Source of the DNA: JBCBJX01 sp038522735
GTDB lineage: Bacteria; Pseudomonadota; Alphaproteobacteria; Caulobacterales; Parvularculaceae
Direction of reading: 5' to 3'
Assembly: GCA_038522735.1 (NCBI GenBank)
Contig: JBCBJX010000060.1
Location: 1 to 18,810, forward strand
DNA: 18,810 nt
Numbering within the stretch: the stretch's first letter is position 1; each line of letters opens with the position of its first letter. Below, in pieces: positions 1-7,420 of this stretch. The notes below the pieces were generated by a model, which was not told the DNA's origin, did not search any database, and was given only the letters and a program-made list of their open reading frames with translations. A program made the position numbers and the translations under genes.

Positions 1-560
1 AGAAGCACCCCCTTCGGACGCCCGGTCGTGCCGGAGGTATAAAGCTGCAGCGCCGTGTCGGCGGGCTTGATCTCTATCCCGGGATCGTCCGCGCTCGCGG
101 CGTCGCGCCAATCGGCATAGCCGTCGGCCGATGCGCTCTCGAGGTGGATGACCCGGATGGGGCGGCCTGCGCGCTCGATCGCCGCTTTGGCGAGGTCAGC
201 AAACTCGCCGCCAACAAACAGGAGCGACACCTCGCTGTCATTGAGAATGTAGGCGACTTCCTCGGCCGCGAGCCGCCAGCCGATGGGCAGGCACACGGCC
301 CGCATCTTGGCGGCTCCGAAGAGAAGCTCGAAATAATGATCGGAGTTCTTGGCGAGGTAGCCGATCCGCTCGCTCGCGCCCAGACCTGACTGAAGTAGCC
401 CGTTCGCAACCTTGTTCGTATGCGCATCGAACATCTTGTAGGTCGTCGTGCGGCCCTCGAATTTCGCCGCGATCGCCTCCGGACGTTCGCGCGCGTGGGT
501 CCGAGCGATGTCTCCGAGCGTGCGAATTGGTTCTGCTCGGCTCGAGTTCTCGCTGCTCAT
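1..560 (-). CDS. Acyl-CoA synthetase / AMP-binding ligase, N-terminal part (cut by window edge)
   Basis: This is the first 186 codons of an ANL-superfamily ligase running off the left edge. Such enzymes activate a carboxylic acid with ATP and then transfer it to CoA. The ATG at 558-560 is preceded by GGAGGATAAGCA, a good ribosome binding site. The protein starts MSSENSSRAEPIRTLGDIA and holds the typical N-terminal region (KFEGRTTTYKMFDAHTNKVA, then GYLAKNSDHYFELLFGA). The ATP-binding signature YTSGTTGRPKGVL falls at the window edge, so the reading frame is intact as far as it is visible. It is the last visible gene of a minus-strand run with two acyl-CoA dehydrogenases, which fits a catabolic acyl-CoA ligase. 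Substrate chain length or aromaticity cannot be read from this part. Confidence 0.92.
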   Translation of the reverse strand, partial: MSSENSSRAEPIRTLGDIARTHARERPEAIAAKFEGRTTTYKMFDAHTNKVANGLLQSGLGASERIGYLAKNSDHYFELLFGAAKMRAVCLPIGWRLAAEEVAYILNDSEVSLLFVGGEFADLAKAAIERAGRPIRVIHLESASADGYADWRDAASADDPGIEIKPADTALQLYTSGTTGRPKGVL

Positions 561-654
561 TGCTTATCCTCCCGAGTGATCGATAATAATTGGTCTACGT
601 ATAAATGCTTCAGCACTATGCTAGGCTGACGGCCGGCCTCGAGAGGCGGCGCGT

Positions 655-670
655 CTGAGCGTGCGCTCAG
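655..670. promoter_or_regulatory. Perfect 7-bp inverted repeat, possible operator or weak terminator
   Basis: CTGAGCG-TG-CGCTCAG is perfectly self-complementary apart from the 2-base centre. It covers the TGA stop of the isomerase gene (667-669) and lies about 95 bases upstream of the acyl-CoA synthetase start. No T-run follows it on the minus strand, so an intrinsic terminator is unlikely. With so small a loop, a dimeric-repressor site is as plausible as a hairpin. The AT-rich stretch at about 577-612 could hold the ligase promoter. Confidence 0.3.
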
Positions 671-1308
671 CGTTTCGGCACGCCGCTTTTTTCAAGACGC
701 CAGCGGAGCGTTTCGATCCGGTCCTGACCGAAGAACGGCTCGCCCTTGAACGACATGGTCGGCACGCCCCAGTGGCCGGAGGCGTCGAGCGCCGCTTGAT
801 TCGCTTCGATCTCGGCTTTTGGATGGGTTTCCGTAATCGTGTTGTCCATGTCCGCGAGGTCGAGCCCCGCCTTCGCGGCCGCCTGCGCGAGGCGGTCGCC
901 TTCGTTCCAGCCCGGCTCGCCGCTCCAGATGAGATGCGAGACGTGGTAGACGAACTCGACGCCCTTGCCGCGCTTTTCCGCTTCGACGCCGAGCGCCGTC
1001 AGTCGATGGATGTACGGCTGCTCGTCCGCGACCTCGAATGTCTCCATGTTCTGAACGATGGGGTCGGGCGAGGGAAAACCGACTTTCATGCTCAGAAACT
1101 CAGCCCGCCGAACGAAGTCGATGAGAATATATTCCACGCGCCGCCGGTCGCCGGTGAAGAGCGTCTCCTTCGTCCGGACGGCGATCGGCAGTACAGGGCG
1201 GATACGGACGTCGACCTCGAAGTCGTCGCGTAATCTCAGGAGATCCGGCGTCACCAGGTAGGAATAAGGGCTCCGGAACGACCAGAATACGTCCACCACG
1301 TCTGTCAT
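667..1308 (-). CDS. 2-hydroxychromene-2-carboxylate isomerase-like, DsbA-fold (kappa-GST-like) protein
   Basis: This 213-residue protein has the usual length and motifs of the HCCA isomerase/kappa-class glutathione transferase family. These thioredoxin-fold enzymes use glutathione in isomerisation of aromatic breakdown products. The N-terminal strand-loop VFWSFRSPYSYL places Ser13 where the family has its glutathione-activating serine, and there is no CxxC, so it is not an oxidoreductase. The C-terminal GHWGVPTMSFKGEPFFGQDR holds the cis-proline loop (VP) and the typical FxGQDR end. The start at 1308 is supported by AGAGGAG 9-10 bases upstream. It is cytoplasmic, as no signal peptide is present. 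Its place between acyl-CoA dehydrogenases and an acyl-CoA ligase suggests aromatic or polycyclic acid catabolism. That is inference, since members of this family are often promiscuously annotated. Confidence 0.85.
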   Translation of the reverse strand: MTDVVDVFWSFRSPYSYLVTPDLLRLRDDFEVDVRIRPVLPIAVRTKETLFTGDRRRVEYILIDFVRRAEFLSMKVGFPSPDPIVQNMETFEVADEQPYIHRLTALGVEAEKRGKGVEFVYHVSHLIWSGEPGWNEGDRLAQAAAKAGLDLADMDNTITETHPKAEIEANQAALDASGHWGVPTMSFKGEPFFGQDRIETLRWRLEKSGVPKR

Positions 1309-1374
1309 GCTGCGTTTGCTCCTCTAGAAGCGTGTTGTTCAAGCGAACCTGCGCGTCCGGCGCGGGATCGCCGC

Positions 1375-2322
1375 TCAGTAAAATTCCGTAATCACTGTAT
1401 CCGGGTTCAGGTCCTCGCGGGGGTCTGTGAGATAACCGGCGGGGAAGAACACGGACCAGACCGTGTCGGTCGTGTCGAGACAAAGAAGGTGGTTGTTGTC
1501 TCCGTCGCGGAGATCTGCGAGAGCGATGGGCGTGGCTTCGGACGTACGCCCACCGCCCGTCAGCACCGTGACTTTATACAGCGCGCGCTCGGCGTCGTCC
1601 GCCTCGGCGCCGAGCGGCTTGGTGACGCCGCCGCCCCAGGTGACCCGGACGACCTGCCGGGTTCCGACAGGACACCTGCTCCCCCCGCCCCACGGCAGGG
1701 ACGTCGCCTTGCCGCCGAGCTCCCATTGAACCGGCGGGACGATCTCCGCCCAGACGATCGTCGGGCCCGCCTCCAGCGGGGTCACGTCGATGGTCGCGCC
1801 TTTGAAATTCAACGAGCCGTCGAGGGAGAGGATGTTTCCGATTATCTCCACGGTCGCGGGCTCGTCCTCGGCGCTACCATAAGCGCCGGCGAGGAGTGCG
1901 GTGCGCAGTTCGCCCGGGTCGTCCGCCGGCGCGAGCGTCAGGCAATCGACCTTGCCGATCGCGCCGGATCGCCTAGTCACCTTGAAGTCGCCAGGCTCGA
2001 GCGTGCGAATGTCGACTTCGTGGGAGAAAATCACCGGCATCCCGTCCGCGCCGCCGGCGCCCTCGCAGGCGACGCGATCCGTTCGGCCTTTCGGCAGCGC
2101 GTCGTCCAGTCCGAAGAAAGCGGAGATCACAGTCGCTGCCCGACCGTCCGCATCCGTCTTGGCCGTGACGTCCGTCACCGTCGTATCGGCTTGCGCATAG
2201 GCGTCGAGCGTGCGGTCGTAGGTCGCGATCCCCCTCATCAGGGAGAGTTTCTGGCACCCGGCGAACGCGGCGCATGACAGGGCCACTATCGAAAAAAAGC
2301 GGAGACCGCGCTTTGCGAGCAT
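1375..2322 (-). CDS. Secreted lipoprotein of unknown function within the acyl-CoA operon
   Basis: A 315-residue protein with a type II signal peptide: MLAKRG, then a hydrophobic stretch ending in the lipobox AFAGC (Cys23). A longer form starting at 2340 would overlap the upstream gene. The ATG at 2322 is preferred because GAAGGGC lies about 8 bases upstream and the signal peptide then begins properly. The gap to the upstream dehydrogenase stop is only 4 bases, so the genes are almost certainly co-transcribed. The mature part shows no motif I recognise. It is rich in Gly, Asp and Thr, has several beta-like segments (for example VEIIGNILSLDGSLNFKGA) and four scattered cysteines (after the acylated one) that could form disulfides. 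It is probably membrane-attached in the periplasm or outer membrane. The function is unknown. Confidence 0.8.
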   Translation of the reverse strand: MLAKRGLRFFSIVALSCAAFAGCQKLSLMRGIATYDRTLDAYAQADTTVTDVTAKTDADGRAATVISAFFGLDDALPKGRTDRVACEGAGGADGMPVIFSHEVDIRTLEPGDFKVTRRSGAIGKVDCLTLAPADDPGELRTALLAGAYGSAEDEPATVEIIGNILSLDGSLNFKGATIDVTPLEAGPTIVWAEIVPPVQWELGGKATSLPWGGGSRCPVGTRQVVRVTWGGGVTKPLGAEADDAERALYKVTVLTGGGRTSEATPIALADLRDGDNNHLLCLDTTDTVWSVFFPAGYLTDPREDLNPDTVITEFY

Positions 2323-2326
2323 GTCG

Positions 2327-3517
2327 TCAGCCCTTCGCATTGGAGGCGGCGCCGATGGGGCCGATCATCAGGTCCGCGAGCTTCCTGCGCTGGTGGACGC
2401 CGTCGCCGAGGAGCACCTGATTGTGGAGGTTCCGTTTAAAGAAGATGTGGAGCACGTACTCCCATGTGAAGCCGATGCCGCCGTGGAGCTGGATCGACCG
2501 ATCAGAGATGTAGGCGGCGGCGTCTGAAGCGGCGCTCTTCGCCATCCGCGCCGCCGTCTCCGCATTCGCAGAGCCTGCGTCGACCTCCGCACACGCATGA
2601 TAAAGAAGCGAGCGCGCGCGGTCGATGTCCACCATGGTGTCGACCAGCGGATGTTTCACCGCCTGAAAAAATCCGATGGGTCGGTCGAATTGGACGCGGT
2701 CCTTCGCGTATTCGACCGTCATCTGAAGAAGCTGTTCGCTCGCCCCGCAGAGATCGGCTGACACGAGAACAAGCAGGCCGGGCCAGGCTGCACGAAGAGC
2801 GCTGGCGGCGTCGCGGGAGAGAACGGCGTCGACTGAAACACGGACGCCGTCGAAGTGCGCGCTCGCCTGGTCGCGGGTGAGGTCGTGGATATGGTCGGCC
2901 TCAAGCGTCAGTCCCGCCGCGTCCTTCTCAACGGCGCACAGGACGACCGCGTCGCCGAGCCGGGCGCTGGCGATGAGGAGATCCGCCTTGAAGGCGTCCT
3001 GTACGAACCGCGCCGCGCCCTGAAGCACCAGGGCGTCGGCGTCGGCGCGCGCTGTCAGCGGCGCGTCCTCCGGCTCCCAGCTTCCGCGCTCGTCTGTGAT
3101 CGCAAGGCTCGCGGTTGCGCCAGCAGCGATCCGTTCGAGGACGCTTTTCGCCGCTGCACCGCCGGCGGCCTTCAGGACGAGGCTCGCCGACAGGGTGGTG
3201 ATGAGCGGCGAGGGGAGGGCGTGGCGGCCGACCTCCTCGACCATGCCGGCGACGCCGCCGAGGGAGATGTCCGAGCCGCCTTCGTCCTCTCCGACGGCGA
3301 GGCCGGTCCAGCCAAGCTCGACGATCTCCGCCCACAGGGCTTCGTCCCAGGGCGCGCGTTCGCCACGGTCGTAGACCGGCTCGGGCTCGGCGGCGACGAG
3401 GCTCCGAAGCCGGTCCGCAGGCAGACGTTCGTCGAGCATTTTTCGCGCCACGTCGCGCAACATGGCTTCGTCGTCGCCGAAGCCGAAGTCGAGCGGCGCG
3501 GTCCTCGTCATGGTCAT
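2327..3517 (-). CDS. Acyl-CoA dehydrogenase family protein (probable partner subunit)
   Basis: This 396-residue flavoprotein is of the acyl-CoA dehydrogenase family, which introduces the alpha-beta double bond into acyl-CoA and passes electrons to ETF. The N-terminal domain is divergent (Ala-rich, with no clear EPxxGSD motif). The C-terminal domain is well conserved, with QFDRPIGFFQAVKHPLVDT, QLHGGIGFTWE at about 343-353 and a tail RNLHNQVLLGDGVHQRRKLA. At the usual catalytic position (the E of YEGT) it reads LLGD, so the standard Glu is absent. The start at 3517 has GGAGGCGAGG directly upstream, overlapping the TAG stop of the preceding dehydrogenase. Nine bases separate the two genes, so they are translationally linked. 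The pairing resembles alpha2beta2 dehydrogenases known from steroid side-chain degradation; that assignment is inference. Confidence 0.9.
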   Translation of the reverse strand: MTMTRTAPLDFGFGDDEAMLRDVARKMLDERLPADRLRSLVAAEPEPVYDRGERAPWDEALWAEIVELGWTGLAVGEDEGGSDISLGGVAGMVEEVGRHALPSPLITTLSASLVLKAAGGAAAKSVLERIAAGATASLAITDERGSWEPEDAPLTARADADALVLQGAARFVQDAFKADLLIASARLGDAVVLCAVEKDAAGLTLEADHIHDLTRDQASAHFDGVRVSVDAVLSRDAASALRAAWPGLLVLVSADLCGASEQLLQMTVEYAKDRVQFDRPIGFFQAVKHPLVDTMVDIDRARSLLYHACAEVDAGSANAETAARMAKSAASDAAAYISDRSIQLHGGIGFTWEYVLHIFFKRNLHNQVLLGDGVHQRRKLADLMIGPIGAASNAKG

Positions 3518-3526
3518 CCTCGCCTC

Positions 3527-4732
3527 CTATTTCGATTTCGGCAGGCCGAGGACGCGCTCGCCCAGAATATTGCGCTGAATTTCATTCGTACCCGCTGCGA
3601 TAGTGTTGCCGTAGGAGTTGAGATAGGCGAGCGGCCAATGGCCCTCGTTCGGCGCCTTCGGGTCGAGCTTGTAGAGCGTTGAATGGGCGCCGGCGATTTC
3701 GACGCCGAGGCGGGCGTTCTCCTGGGCGAACTCGGAGTGGGTGAGCTTCTGCTGCAGCGGCAGGCGCATGGGGTGGTCGCAGAGAGCGGGGACGCGCATG
3801 CGCCGCGCGTTCTGCCGCAGGCCTTCGGCGACGACCGCGCGCTGCATGATGACGTCCCGGGTCACTGGATCGTCCGCAGCAAGACCGCCGCTCCGCCAGC
3901 TCTCGCGGGCGAGGCCGATCAGCTTTTCAATGGCGTTTTCGCCCTCGCCGCCGCCGGCGCCGGCGCTTTCGGCCGCGCCGCGTTCCGACAGGAGCGTCGT
4001 CATGGCGACCGCCCAGCCTTTGCCGACCTCGTCGAGGCGATAGGCGTCAGGGACGCGAACGTCCTCGAAGAAGACTTCGTTGAAGCCGGTCTCGCCGGTG
4101 ATCTTGACGAGCGGGCGCACTGTTACGCCGGGGTGTCCTGCGATGGGGCACAGGAAATAGGTGAGTCCCTCGTATTTACTGTCCTTGCTCGTCCGGGTGA
4201 CGAGGATCATCCACTTCGCGAAATGGCCGAGGCTCGTCCACACTTTGTGTCCGTTGACGATCCAGTCGTCTCCGTCGCGGACGGCGGACGTGCGCTGGTT
4301 CGCAAGGTCCGAGCCGGCGCCCGGCTCGGAGAAGCCCTGGCACCAGATCTCCTCGCCTGAAAGGCAGCCGGGGATGAATTTCCGCTTCTGCTCTTCCGTC
4401 CCGTGCTGAAGGATCGTCGGAGCCGCCATGCTGAGGCCGACCAGATTGATCATGAACGGCACGCCGGCGCGGTTCATTTCCTGGGTTGCGATGCGCTGAA
4501 AGCCCGAATATCCGTGTCCGCCATAGTCCTTCGGATAGTCGGCGCCGATGAGACGGGCGTCGTAACACTTGCGCTGCCACGCCTGGAGATAATCTCGCTG
4601 GCCGACGGTCATCACCTCGATGGGCGTGATCGGCAGGCGTTCGGGCGGCGGCGGCGGCGCGTTCTCCGCGAGCCACCGACGGACGTACTCCCGGAACTCC
4701 CTGTGTTCAGCGCTTTGATCTGACGTCGTCAC
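3527..4732 (-). CDS. Acyl-CoA dehydrogenase (FAD-binding, first gene of the pair)
   Basis: A 401-residue acyl-CoA dehydrogenase with clear family motifs: CQGFSEPGAGSDLA (about 131-144, flavin and substrate binding), VNGHKVWTSLGHFAKW, FFEDVRVPDAYRL, and the C-terminal AGTNEIQRNILGERVLGLPK. I place the start at the GTG at 4732 (VTTSDQSAEHREF). The strong ribosome binding site GGAGAGGAGG ends 5 bases before it, and the protein then has normal family length. Longer forms starting at ATG 4813 or 4774 lack such a site. The residue before GT in the C-terminal motif is Ala instead of the catalytic Glu of short- and medium-chain enzymes. The base must lie elsewhere, as in isovaleryl- or long-chain-type members. 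It is followed 9 bases later by the second dehydrogenase gene. Confidence 0.93.
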   Translation of the reverse strand: MTTSDQSAEHREFREYVRRWLAENAPPPPPERLPITPIEVMTVGQRDYLQAWQRKCYDARLIGADYPKDYGGHGYSGFQRIATQEMNRAGVPFMINLVGLSMAAPTILQHGTEEQKRKFIPGCLSGEEIWCQGFSEPGAGSDLANQRTSAVRDGDDWIVNGHKVWTSLGHFAKWMILVTRTSKDSKYEGLTYFLCPIAGHPGVTVRPLVKITGETGFNEVFFEDVRVPDAYRLDEVGKGWAVAMTTLLSERGAAESAGAGGGEGENAIEKLIGLARESWRSGGLAADDPVTRDVIMQRAVVAEGLRQNARRMRVPALCDHPMRLPLQQKLTHSEFAQENARLGVEIAGAHSTLYKLDPKAPNEGHWPLAYLNSYGNTIAAGTNEIQRNILGERVLGLPKSK

Positions 4733-4736
4733 GGCG

Positions 4737-4747
4737 CCCTCCTCTCC
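4737..4747 (-). promoter_or_regulatory. Ribosome binding site deciding the GTG start of the first acyl-CoA dehydrogenase
   Basis: Read on the minus strand this is GGAGAGGAGGG, a near-perfect anti-Shine-Dalgarno complement ending about 5 bases before the GTG at 4732. It argues against the in-frame ATG codons at 4813 and 4774. Confidence 0.7.
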
Positions 4748-4889
4748 TGTGCTCGGTCGCTCTGCCGGCGACATCGGCGTTCGGGATGCGGATCCGCGTC
4801 TGGCAACCCGCAAACCTCAGCGCGCGCAGAGTGACGCGAAGGACCTCGTGAGAAAACAAAGAAGTTTGGATTTGCGTCGGTCGCGAATT

Positions 4890-4910
4890 CGAACCGGGTC
4901 GCGCGGTTCG
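4890..4910. terminator. Possible hairpin after the Crp-type regulator gene
   Basis: CGAACC (4890-4895) pairs with GGTTCG (4905-4910) around a 9-base loop. It lies 15 bases past the regulator's stop codon on the minus strand. A T-rich stretch follows only some 20 bases later, so termination would be weak and read-through into the dehydrogenase genes is possible. The rest of 4748-4889 is the likely promoter region of the dehydrogenase operon, with no clear -35/-10 pair. Confidence 0.3.
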
Positions 4911-4924
4911 CACAGCGCGTCGAT

Positions 4925-5617
4925 TTACGGGCTGGGCCGGAGGTTTCCGGCGGCTCCGAGATTGCGAAGCCAAGCGCCTAGTCGCGTCTTATCCGGGACC
5001 TGGACGCACCGATAGCCGATTTTGACAAGCTCGAACGTCTCCAGCTCCTTCAAGGCGTTTCCGATGGACACCTCCGTTACGCCGAGGAGTTGGGCGAGAT
5101 CCCGCTGACGGCAGCTGACGCCGTCTTTCAACGCGCCGCGGCCGGCGTGGAGATGGATGACCTTGGCCAGACGCACCGCGACGGTGAGCGTACGGGCGTC
5201 GTCATAAATTTCCAGCAAAGCGTCGAACCGGGCGTTATTCGCCCGCAGGAGCCCGACGGCGAAGCCTGGCTGATCGTCCAGCAGGGTCTCGAATGTCGAT
5301 GGATCGATGACGTCGATTTGTGTACGTCCCATGGCTTCGACGTGCTGGGAGCTGACGGTTCGATGCAACGCGACGTCACCAAAGTGAAGGCCCGGTCCGA
5401 GCATCGCGATGAGATTGAATGAGCCGTCCGGCCGAATGCGCCCGATGCGCACGGCCCCCTCGACGACGATGCACAACCCGACGAGGCGCTCGCCGCGGGA
5501 CAGGAAGGAGTGTCCGTCATTGACGCGGATGCGCCGCGCCCGACGAAGCGCCTCGGTATAGACGTCGGGCGGAAAGTGATCCCGCAACGGGCTGAGGCCG
5601 AAGTCCAGCAGGTCCAT
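4925..5617 (-). CDS. Crp/Fnr-family transcriptional regulator
   Basis: A 230-residue protein of usual family length. The N-terminal cyclic-nucleotide-binding-like beta-roll spans about 20-120 (FLSRGERLVGLCIVVEGAVR, then MLGPGLHFGDVALHRTVSS). A long dimerisation helix lies near 125-160, and the C-terminal winged helix has its helix-turn-helix at about 169-195 (CRQRDLAQLLGVTEVSIGNA). The phosphate-binding motif of true cAMP receptors (RSA) is replaced by HRTVSSQ, so cAMP binding is doubtful. The N-terminal cysteine cluster of Fnr is absent, so it is not an oxygen sensor of that type. It lies upstream of the dehydrogenase operon on the same strand and divergent from the nitronate monooxygenase gene. 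Control of one or both is likely by position but not shown by a recognisable site. Confidence 0.9.
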   Translation of the reverse strand: MDLLDFGLSPLRDHFPPDVYTEALRRARRIRVNDGHSFLSRGERLVGLCIVVEGAVRIGRIRPDGSFNLIAMLGPGLHFGDVALHRTVSSQHVEAMGRTQIDVIDPSTFETLLDDQPGFAVGLLRANNARFDALLEIYDDARTLTVAVRLAKVIHLHAGRGALKDGVSCRQRDLAQLLGVTEVSIGNALKELETFELVKIGYRCVQVPDKTRLGAWLRNLGAAGNLRPSP

Positions 5618-5785
5618 AGCCGGTCTCTAAATCCAAAGTATTTTATTTTCCAGCACGGCCGCCGACCGCAGACTGTTTGAACGAACGCGTCATGCGGGAA
5701 CTAAAACGACGCTCTTGAGCACACCGGCGACGAGACGGTCCGGGTTTCGACGTTTGAGAGCGGCCGGGGAGGAAAAGAAAACATC
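5618..5785. promoter_or_regulatory. Divergent promoter region between the regulator and nitronate monooxygenase genes
   Basis: 168 bases without a gene. An AT-rich patch at about 5627-5652 (AAATCCAAAGTATTTTATTT) lies just before the regulator start and may hold its -10 region on the minus strand. On the plus side GGGGAGGAAAAG before 5786 is the ribosome binding site of the monooxygenase gene. No TGTGA-N6-TCACA or TTGAT-N4-ATCAA site was found. Confidence 0.35.
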
Positions 5786-6754
5786 ATGAAAACACGGCTT
5801 ACGGAATTGGTGGGCGTCGAAACGCCGATCATCTGCGGCGGCATGATGCGCGTTGGAACGGCCGATCTTGCGGCCGCGGCTTCCAACGCCGGCGCCCTCG
5901 GCGTCATGACGGCGCTAACGCAGCCGACGCCGGTCAGCCTCGCATCGGAGATCGAGCGGTGCCGGTCGCGGACGGACAAGCCCTTCGGCGTCAATCTGAC
6001 CGTCGGGGTCGTCGCAACGGAGATCGATTACGATGAGTATGTCGACGTCATCATCAAAAGCGGCGTCAAAATCGTCGAAACTGCCGGGCGCAGTCCTGAA
6101 CCGTTTATGGATCGGTTCAAGGCGGCGGGGGTCAAGGTCATCCACAAATGTGTGACCGTGCGCCATTCCCTAGCCGCAGAACGCCTCGGCGTGGACGTCG
6201 TCAGCATCGACGGCTTCGAGTGCGCCGGCCATCCGGGCGAACAGGACGTAGGCGGACTTGTTCTCTTCCCCGCGGCGGCGAAGGCCTTGCGCATCCCGGT
6301 GGTGGCGTCTGGCGGCATCGGCGACGGTCGCGGGCTCGCGGCGGCGCTGGCGCTCGGCTGCGAGGGCGTCAACATGGGCACGCGGTTCATGGCGACCAAA
6401 GAGGCCCCGATACACGACAACATCAAACAGAAGATCGTCGAGATGGATGAAAACCACACGCAGCTTATCTTCCGCAGCTATCGCAACACCGCTCGCGTCT
6501 ACCGCAATTCGGTTGCAGAAAAGGTCGCTGCGATCGAAGCCGCGGGCGGCGACTTCACGCAAGTGCATGAGTACGTCTCCGGAGCAAATCAGGAAAAGGC
6601 GTGGAGCACCGGGGACATCGAGGCCGGGATGGTGACGGCGGGGATGTCCGGCGCGTTCGTCGACGATGTGCCGACCTGCGAAGAACTGGTGGAGCGGGTC
6701 GTCCGTGACGCGACGGACATCATCTCGACGCGTCTGGCGAACATAGCGGGATAG
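5786..6754 (+). CDS. Nitronate monooxygenase family FMN-dependent TIM-barrel enzyme
   Basis: A 322-residue protein of the NMO (former 2-nitropropane dioxygenase) family, which oxidises propionate 3-nitronate or alkyl nitronates using FMN and O2. Visible motifs are PIICGGMMRVGTADLAAAAS near the N-terminus, the FECAGHPG segment (145-151) in which His149 matches the catalytic His region, ASGGIGDGRGLAAALALG (174-191) and GVNMGTRFMAT (194-204) that bind the FMN phosphate. GGGGAGGAAAAG gives a good ribosome binding site. The family is broad and includes FabK-like and other flavin enzymes, so the true substrate is open. Proximity to acyl-CoA genes could mean a role in a catabolic pathway instead of nitronate detoxification. 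It is followed after 4 bases by a small membrane protein gene. Confidence 0.88.
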   Translation: MKTRLTELVGVETPIICGGMMRVGTADLAAAASNAGALGVMTALTQPTPVSLASEIERCRSRTDKPFGVNLTVGVVATEIDYDEYVDVIIKSGVKIVETAGRSPEPFMDRFKAAGVKVIHKCVTVRHSLAAERLGVDVVSIDGFECAGHPGEQDVGGLVLFPAAAKALRIPVVASGGIGDGRGLAAALALGCEGVNMGTRFMATKEAPIHDNIKQKIVEMDENHTQLIFRSYRNTARVYRNSVAEKVAAIEAAGGDFTQVHEYVSGANQEKAWSTGDIEAGMVTAGMSGAFVDDVPTCEELVERVVRDATDIISTRLANIAG

Positions 6755-6758
6755 TATC

Positions 6759-7139
6759 ATGCGCAACGTCGTGAAATTTGTTCTGGCGGCCTGTGGCCTG
6801 CTTTTCGTGATGATCGGGGCGGCCTGGTTCGTGGCGCCGGCGTTCGCCGCCGACCTCCTCGGGATGGGGTTGTTCAGCGGCGTCGGGTTGAGCTCTCAGA
6901 TCGCCGATCTCGCGTCGTTCTTTCTGACCGTCGGGACGTGCATTTTACTGGGCCTCATGTCCGGAAACAGGGGCTGGTTTTATCCTGCGATCATGCTCCT
7001 CGGCTTCGCCGTGGCGGGACGGCTTGTCGCCTGGCTCGCGCATGGAGCCGCCCTGACCGTCGACATGATCGTGGTGGAGGTCGTCACAATGGCCCTCCTA
7101 TATGGCGGGTCTGGATGGCTCGAGCGGCCGAAGTCATGA
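6759..7139 (+). CDS. Small integral membrane protein (four helices), unknown function
   Basis: A 126-residue hydrophobic protein with about four membrane helices: residues about 5-30, 45-65, 72-95 and 98-118. The pattern, including an early FAPAF-like turn after helix one, resembles DUF4345-type small membrane proteins, but I cannot confirm the family by eye. It starts 4 bases after the nitronate monooxygenase stop, so the two are co-transcribed and probably translationally coupled. No charged or catalytic motif is visible and the role is unknown. Confidence 0.75.
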   Translation: MRNVVKFVLAACGLLFVMIGAAWFVAPAFAADLLGMGLFSGVGLSSQIADLASFFLTVGTCILLGLMSGNRGWFYPAIMLLGFAVAGRLVAWLAHGAALTVDMIVVEVVTMALLYGGSGWLERPKS

Positions 7140-7420
7140 CACGGACAGGTCGGCTGTCGCCAAACAGCTTTGGGCGGTCGCCGGCCGATCTGCATCGGGG
7201 TCCTTCCGCCGGCTGCATGTGGATCAATAATTGGCCTCTCATCACAGGCGCCGGAACCGGGATTGGCCTCAACCGAATACTTTTTGGCCGATCCAGCGCT
7301 GTAGTCAGACGGCGGCGTCTCGTTACGAAGCATACGTGTTCTGCGCCGCAGAATATCGGTCGCAAAGAGCGATTCCGGCTGCGCGAACCGCTGATCAGCC
7401 GTCATGCAACGAGAATTGAT

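Noticed and set aside
661..1233. 190-codon plus-strand frame
   Set aside because: It is antisense to the isomerase gene, which has clear family motifs and a ribosome binding site.
2855..3682. 275-codon plus-strand frame
   Set aside because: Shadow of the acyl-CoA dehydrogenase genes on the other strand, caused by high GC; it crosses the gene junction and shows no domain.
6938..7420. 161-codon upstream extension of the DJ-1-like frame
   Set aside because: It overlaps the small membrane protein gene in another frame, is Arg-rich and is not protein-like apart from one SDR-like motif, which is reported separately.
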